Origin: Pelagibius sp036570545
Lineage (GTDB): Bacteria; Pseudomonadota; Alphaproteobacteria; Kiloniellales; Kiloniellaceae
DNA length: 6,915 bases
Reading direction: 5' to 3'
Assembly: GCA_036570545.1 (NCBI GenBank)
Contig: DATCXZ010000169.1
Location: forward strand, 1 to 6,915
Below, piece by piece: positions 5,018 to 6,915 of the stretch. Made by a program: the position numbers and the translations under genes. The stretch's first letter is position 1. Each line of letters starts with the position of its first letter. Below the pieces are notes generated by a model. The model did no database searches, was not told where the DNA came from, and was given only the letters and a program-made list of their open reading frames with translations.

Positions 5018-5088
5018 AAAGAGGTGGTGCCGAAGGATGGGTAGGGGGTGAATTCCTCGGTGCTGGTGGTCACTGCCCGGCGCCCCGG

Positions 5089-5433
5089 TCAGACCGCAAA
5101 GGAGGTGCCGCAGCCGCAGGACGAGGTGGCGTTGGGGTTCCTGATCTGGAAGGCCGAGCCGCCGAGATCCTCGACGAAATCGACCTCCGCGCCGTTCAGC
5201 AGTTCCAGCGAGGTCTCGTCGACCACCGCGGTGACGCCGTCGCGCACGAAGGTGCGGTCGTCGGCATTCACGGTGTCGTCGAAGGAGAAGCCGTACTGGA
5301 AGCCGGAGCAGCCGCCGCCGGAGACCGAGACGCGCAGCATCAGGCCGGCGTGGCCGTCCTGCTCGATCAGCCAGGCGACCCGCTTGGCCGCCCGCGCCGA
5401 GAGGGAAATTTCCAGGGTATCCGCTGCGCTCAT
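5089..5433 (-). CDS. erpA: Iron-sulfur cluster insertion protein, HesB/IscA/ErpA family (A-type carrier)
   Basis: An A-type Fe-S carrier of 114 residues, the usual length, that receives clusters from scaffold proteins and passes them to apo-enzymes in the cytoplasm. The three conserved cysteines are C42 in SGGGCSGFQYGF and C106/C108 in the C-terminal SSCGCGTSF. The stretch GSAFQIRNPNATSSCGCG is the family signature. Symbol erpA rather than iscA or sufA follows from the stand-alone setting beside dgt and argS and the lack of other isc or suf genes nearby; biochemically the paralogues are hard to separate by sequence. The ATG at 5433 has GAGGA four bases upstream. The gene is divergent from dgt, and a good TTGACA promoter lies in the shared gap. 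Downstream on the same strand is the GIY-YIG/repeat block, which may separate it from xthA. Confidence 0.92.
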   Translation of the reverse strand: MSAADTLEISLSARAAKRVAWLIEQDGHAGLMLRVSVSGGGCSGFQYGFSFDDTVNADDRTFVRDGVTAVVDETSLELLNGAEVDFVEDLGGSAFQIRNPNATSSCGCGTSFAV

Positions 5434-5477
5434 GCCGTCCTCGTTACGCCCGGGCCGAGCGGCCCAGAGTCACCCAA

Positions 5478-5505
5478 GATGTAGGGAGTCCCGCCGGCTT
5501 GTCAA
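5478..5505 (-). promoter_or_regulatory. Sigma-70-type promoter for erpA
   Basis: On the minus strand a consensus -35 TTGACA (5505-5500) is followed by 16 bases and TACATC (5483-5478) as the -10; shifting by one gives ACATCT at 17 bases. Transcription would start near 5470, leaving a leader of roughly 37 bases before the erpA ATG. The -35 is perfect, the -10 only partly matching. No comparable promoter for dgt was found on the other strand of this 182-bp gap. Confidence 0.6.
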
Positions 5506-5615
5506 ATCAACCGGGACGGGTCCGGCGGAGGGGCTGCGATCCCGGCTGATTTGCGCCGGAAACACGCAGAAAACCGCCATTGCGCGAACTCCGGCCAGGC
5601 CGTAGGGTCGCGGCC

Positions 5616-6806
5616 ATGTTCCAGCCGAATCCGCCTGCCGCCTTCGCCTGCCGGCCCGACGAGAGCCGGGGGCGCGACCTCGCCGAGCCGGAGAGCCCGA
5701 CGCGCTCCTGCTTTCAGCGCGACCGCGACCGCATCGTCCATGCCGGCGCCTTCCGGCGGCTGAAGTACAAGACCCAGGTCTTCGTCTACCACGAGGGCGA
5801 TTACTACCGCACGCGGCTGACCCACTCGATCGAGGTGGCGCAGATCGCGCGCTCGATCAGCCGCGCCCTCGGCCTCAACGAGGATCTCGCCGAGGCGGTG
5901 GCGCTGGCCCACGACCTCGGCCACACCTGCTTCGGCCATGCCGGCGAGGACGCGCTGAAGCAGGCCATGGCGCCCTACGGCGGCTTCGACCACAACGAGC
6001 AGACCTTCCGCATCCTGACCCTGCTGGAGCGCCGCTACGCCGAGTTCGATGGCCTCAACCTGACCTGGGAGACGCTGGAGGGCATCGTGAAGCACAACGG
6101 GCCGCTCACCGGCCCGGCGGCGGAGAAGGACGACCCGGTGCCGCCGACGGTGGTCGCCTACTGCCGCGACAGGCGCGACCTCGAGCTCGCCACCTTCGCC
6201 TCGGCGGAGGCCCAGGTGGCGGCGCTGTCCGACGACATCGCCTACAACAACCACGACATCGACGACGGCCTGCGCGCCGGGCTGTTCTCGCTCGACGACC
6301 TGCGGGACCTGCCGCTGGTCGGCCCGGTGCTGGCCGAGGTGGAGGCGCGCTATCCCAAGCTGGAGGAGGGGCGCCTCATCCACGAGACCGTGCGCCGCCT
6401 CATCGACCGCATGGTCACCGACCTGCTGGCCGAGACGCGCCGGCGCGCCGCGGCCGGGCGGCCGGACTCGGCGGCGGCGGTGCGCCATCTCGCGGCGCCG
6501 CTGGTTGCCTTTTCCGACGAGATGCGCCAGAACGACCGCGCGCTGCGGTCCTTCCTCTTCGCCCGCATGTACCGCCACTACAAGGTGAACCGCATGACCA
6601 GCAAGGCCCGGCGGGTGGTGCGGGAACTCTTCGATCACTACCTGGCGCGGCCCGACTGCCTGCCCGACGAGTGGCAGAGCGAGGCGCTGGACCTGCCGCA
6701 GGCCGAGCGCGCGCGGCTGGTGGCCGACTACATCGCCGGCATGACGGACCGCTTCGCGCAGGACGAATACGCCAAGAATTTCGATATCCGAGTCAAGAAC
6801 GCATGA
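5616..6806 (+). CDS. dgt: dGTPase-like dNTP triphosphohydrolase (HD domain)
   Basis: A cytoplasmic enzyme of 396 residues that splits dGTP or other dNTPs into deoxynucleoside and triphosphate, helping set dNTP pools. The opening block RDRDRIVHAGAFRRLKYKTQVF (about 36-57) is the family's nucleotide-contacting motif. Metal-binding HD-domain residues follow: H70 in RLTHSIEVAQ, H99-D100 in LAHDLGHTCFGHAGE, and D207 in LSDDIAYNNHD. FDHNEQTFRIL (124-134) and a C-terminal DYIAGMTDRFA (371-381) complete the pattern of deoxyguanosinetriphosphate triphosphohydrolase-like proteins, at typical length. ATG 5616 was chosen over TTG 5580 because AGGG (5604-5607) lies eight bases upstream. The stop overlaps the argS start (ATGA), indicating co-translation. 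Substrate preference and any nucleotide activation cannot be read from sequence. The antisense reading over this gene is a shadow. Confidence 0.94.
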   Translation: MFQPNPPAAFACRPDESRGRDLAEPESPTRSCFQRDRDRIVHAGAFRRLKYKTQVFVYHEGDYYRTRLTHSIEVAQIARSISRALGLNEDLAEAVALAHDLGHTCFGHAGEDALKQAMAPYGGFDHNEQTFRILTLLERRYAEFDGLNLTWETLEGIVKHNGPLTGPAAEKDDPVPPTVVAYCRDRRDLELATFASAEAQVAALSDDIAYNNHDIDDGLRAGLFSLDDLRDLPLVGPVLAEVEARYPKLEEGRLIHETVRRLIDRMVTDLLAETRRRAAAGRPDSAAAVRHLAAPLVAFSDEMRQNDRALRSFLFARMYRHYKVNRMTSKARRVVRELFDHYLARPDCLPDEWQSEALDLPQAERARLVADYIAGMTDRFAQDEYAKNFDIRVKNA

Positions 6807-6915
6807 ACCTTTTCAAGCATTTCCGAGGCGTCGTTATCGGCGAGCTGGAGCAGATGACGGCGGCCGGCGCGCTGCCCGCCGCGCTCGACTTCGCGCGCGT
6901 CGGGGTGGAGCCGCC
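6803..6915 (+). CDS. argS: Arginyl-tRNA synthetase, N-terminal fragment (3' end outside window)
   Basis: The first 37 complete codons of a gene running off the window: MNLFKHFRGVVIGELEQM, then TAAGALPAALDFARVGVEP. This matches the start of bacterial arginyl-tRNA synthetase, where an N-terminal domain recognising the tRNA D-loop begins with a helix of this kind; the catalytic HIGH and KMSKS motifs lie beyond the window. The start codon overlaps the dgt stop as ATGA (6803-6806), and there is no strong separate ribosome site, so translational coupling to dgt is likely. The dgt-argS pairing is common in alphaproteobacteria and supports the assignment, which otherwise rests on a short stretch. Confidence 0.82.
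   Translation, partial: MNLFKHFRGVVIGELEQMTAAGALPAALDFARVGVEP

Noticed and set aside
5502..6638. Minus-strand open frame of 378 codons opposite dgt
   Set aside because: An antisense shadow typical of GC-rich genes; the dgt frame carries the full HD-domain motif set.

Overview
The window is high-GC, compact bacterial DNA that looks like an alphaproteobacterium, probably near Rhodospirillales or Hyphomicrobiales. Three things point there: the gene order erpA / dgt / argS, with xthA on the same strand as erpA and close by; strong GC bias at third codon positions; and dispersed palindromic intergenic repeats typical of that class. The species cannot be named from the sequence.

Layout, left to right. 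Positions 1-434 (+) are the 3' end of an MlrC/M81-type metallopeptidase gene. Positions 435-736 are non-coding and hold a nested palindromic repeat at 461-590. Positions 737-1342 (+) encode a PilZ-domain protein with what looks like a second, degenerate PilZ repeat at its N-terminus. Positions 1343-1732 are non-coding and hold two decayed palindromic units. Positions 1733-2902 (+) encode an MFS transporter, which ends one base from the convergent rhomboid protease gene (2904-3677, -). The rhomboid gene is the downstream member of a tight pair with exodeoxyribonuclease III (xthA, 3687-4484, -). Upstream of xthA is a 95-codon GIY-YIG nuclease gene (4605-4892, -) closely bracketed by perfect 32-bp inverted copies of a palindromic repeat. 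Then come erpA (5089-5433, -), a divergent intergenic region with a good sigma-70-like promoter facing erpA, dgt (5616-6806, +) and the first 37 codons of argS (6803-6915, +), whose start overlaps the dgt stop.

How the genes relate. dgt (dNTP triphosphohydrolase), xthA (AP endonuclease / exonuclease III), erpA (Fe-S cluster delivery) and argS are conserved housekeeping genes. Apart from the dgt-argS and xthA-rhomboid couplings they do not form an obvious pathway. The part that looks accessory is the GIY-YIG gene plus its flanking repeats, lying between erpA and xthA. Its GC is about 62% by hand count against about 70% for erpA. The inverted repeats sit 5 bp from its stop and 19 bp from its start, and the outer linker sequence recurs in the 1343-1732 gap. 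Next to it is a near-copy of the first seven codons of xthA. The best candidate for something undescribed is therefore a minimal nuclease-plus-palindrome element, by analogy with REP/RAYT pairs. This is a hypothesis that needs genome-wide comparison.
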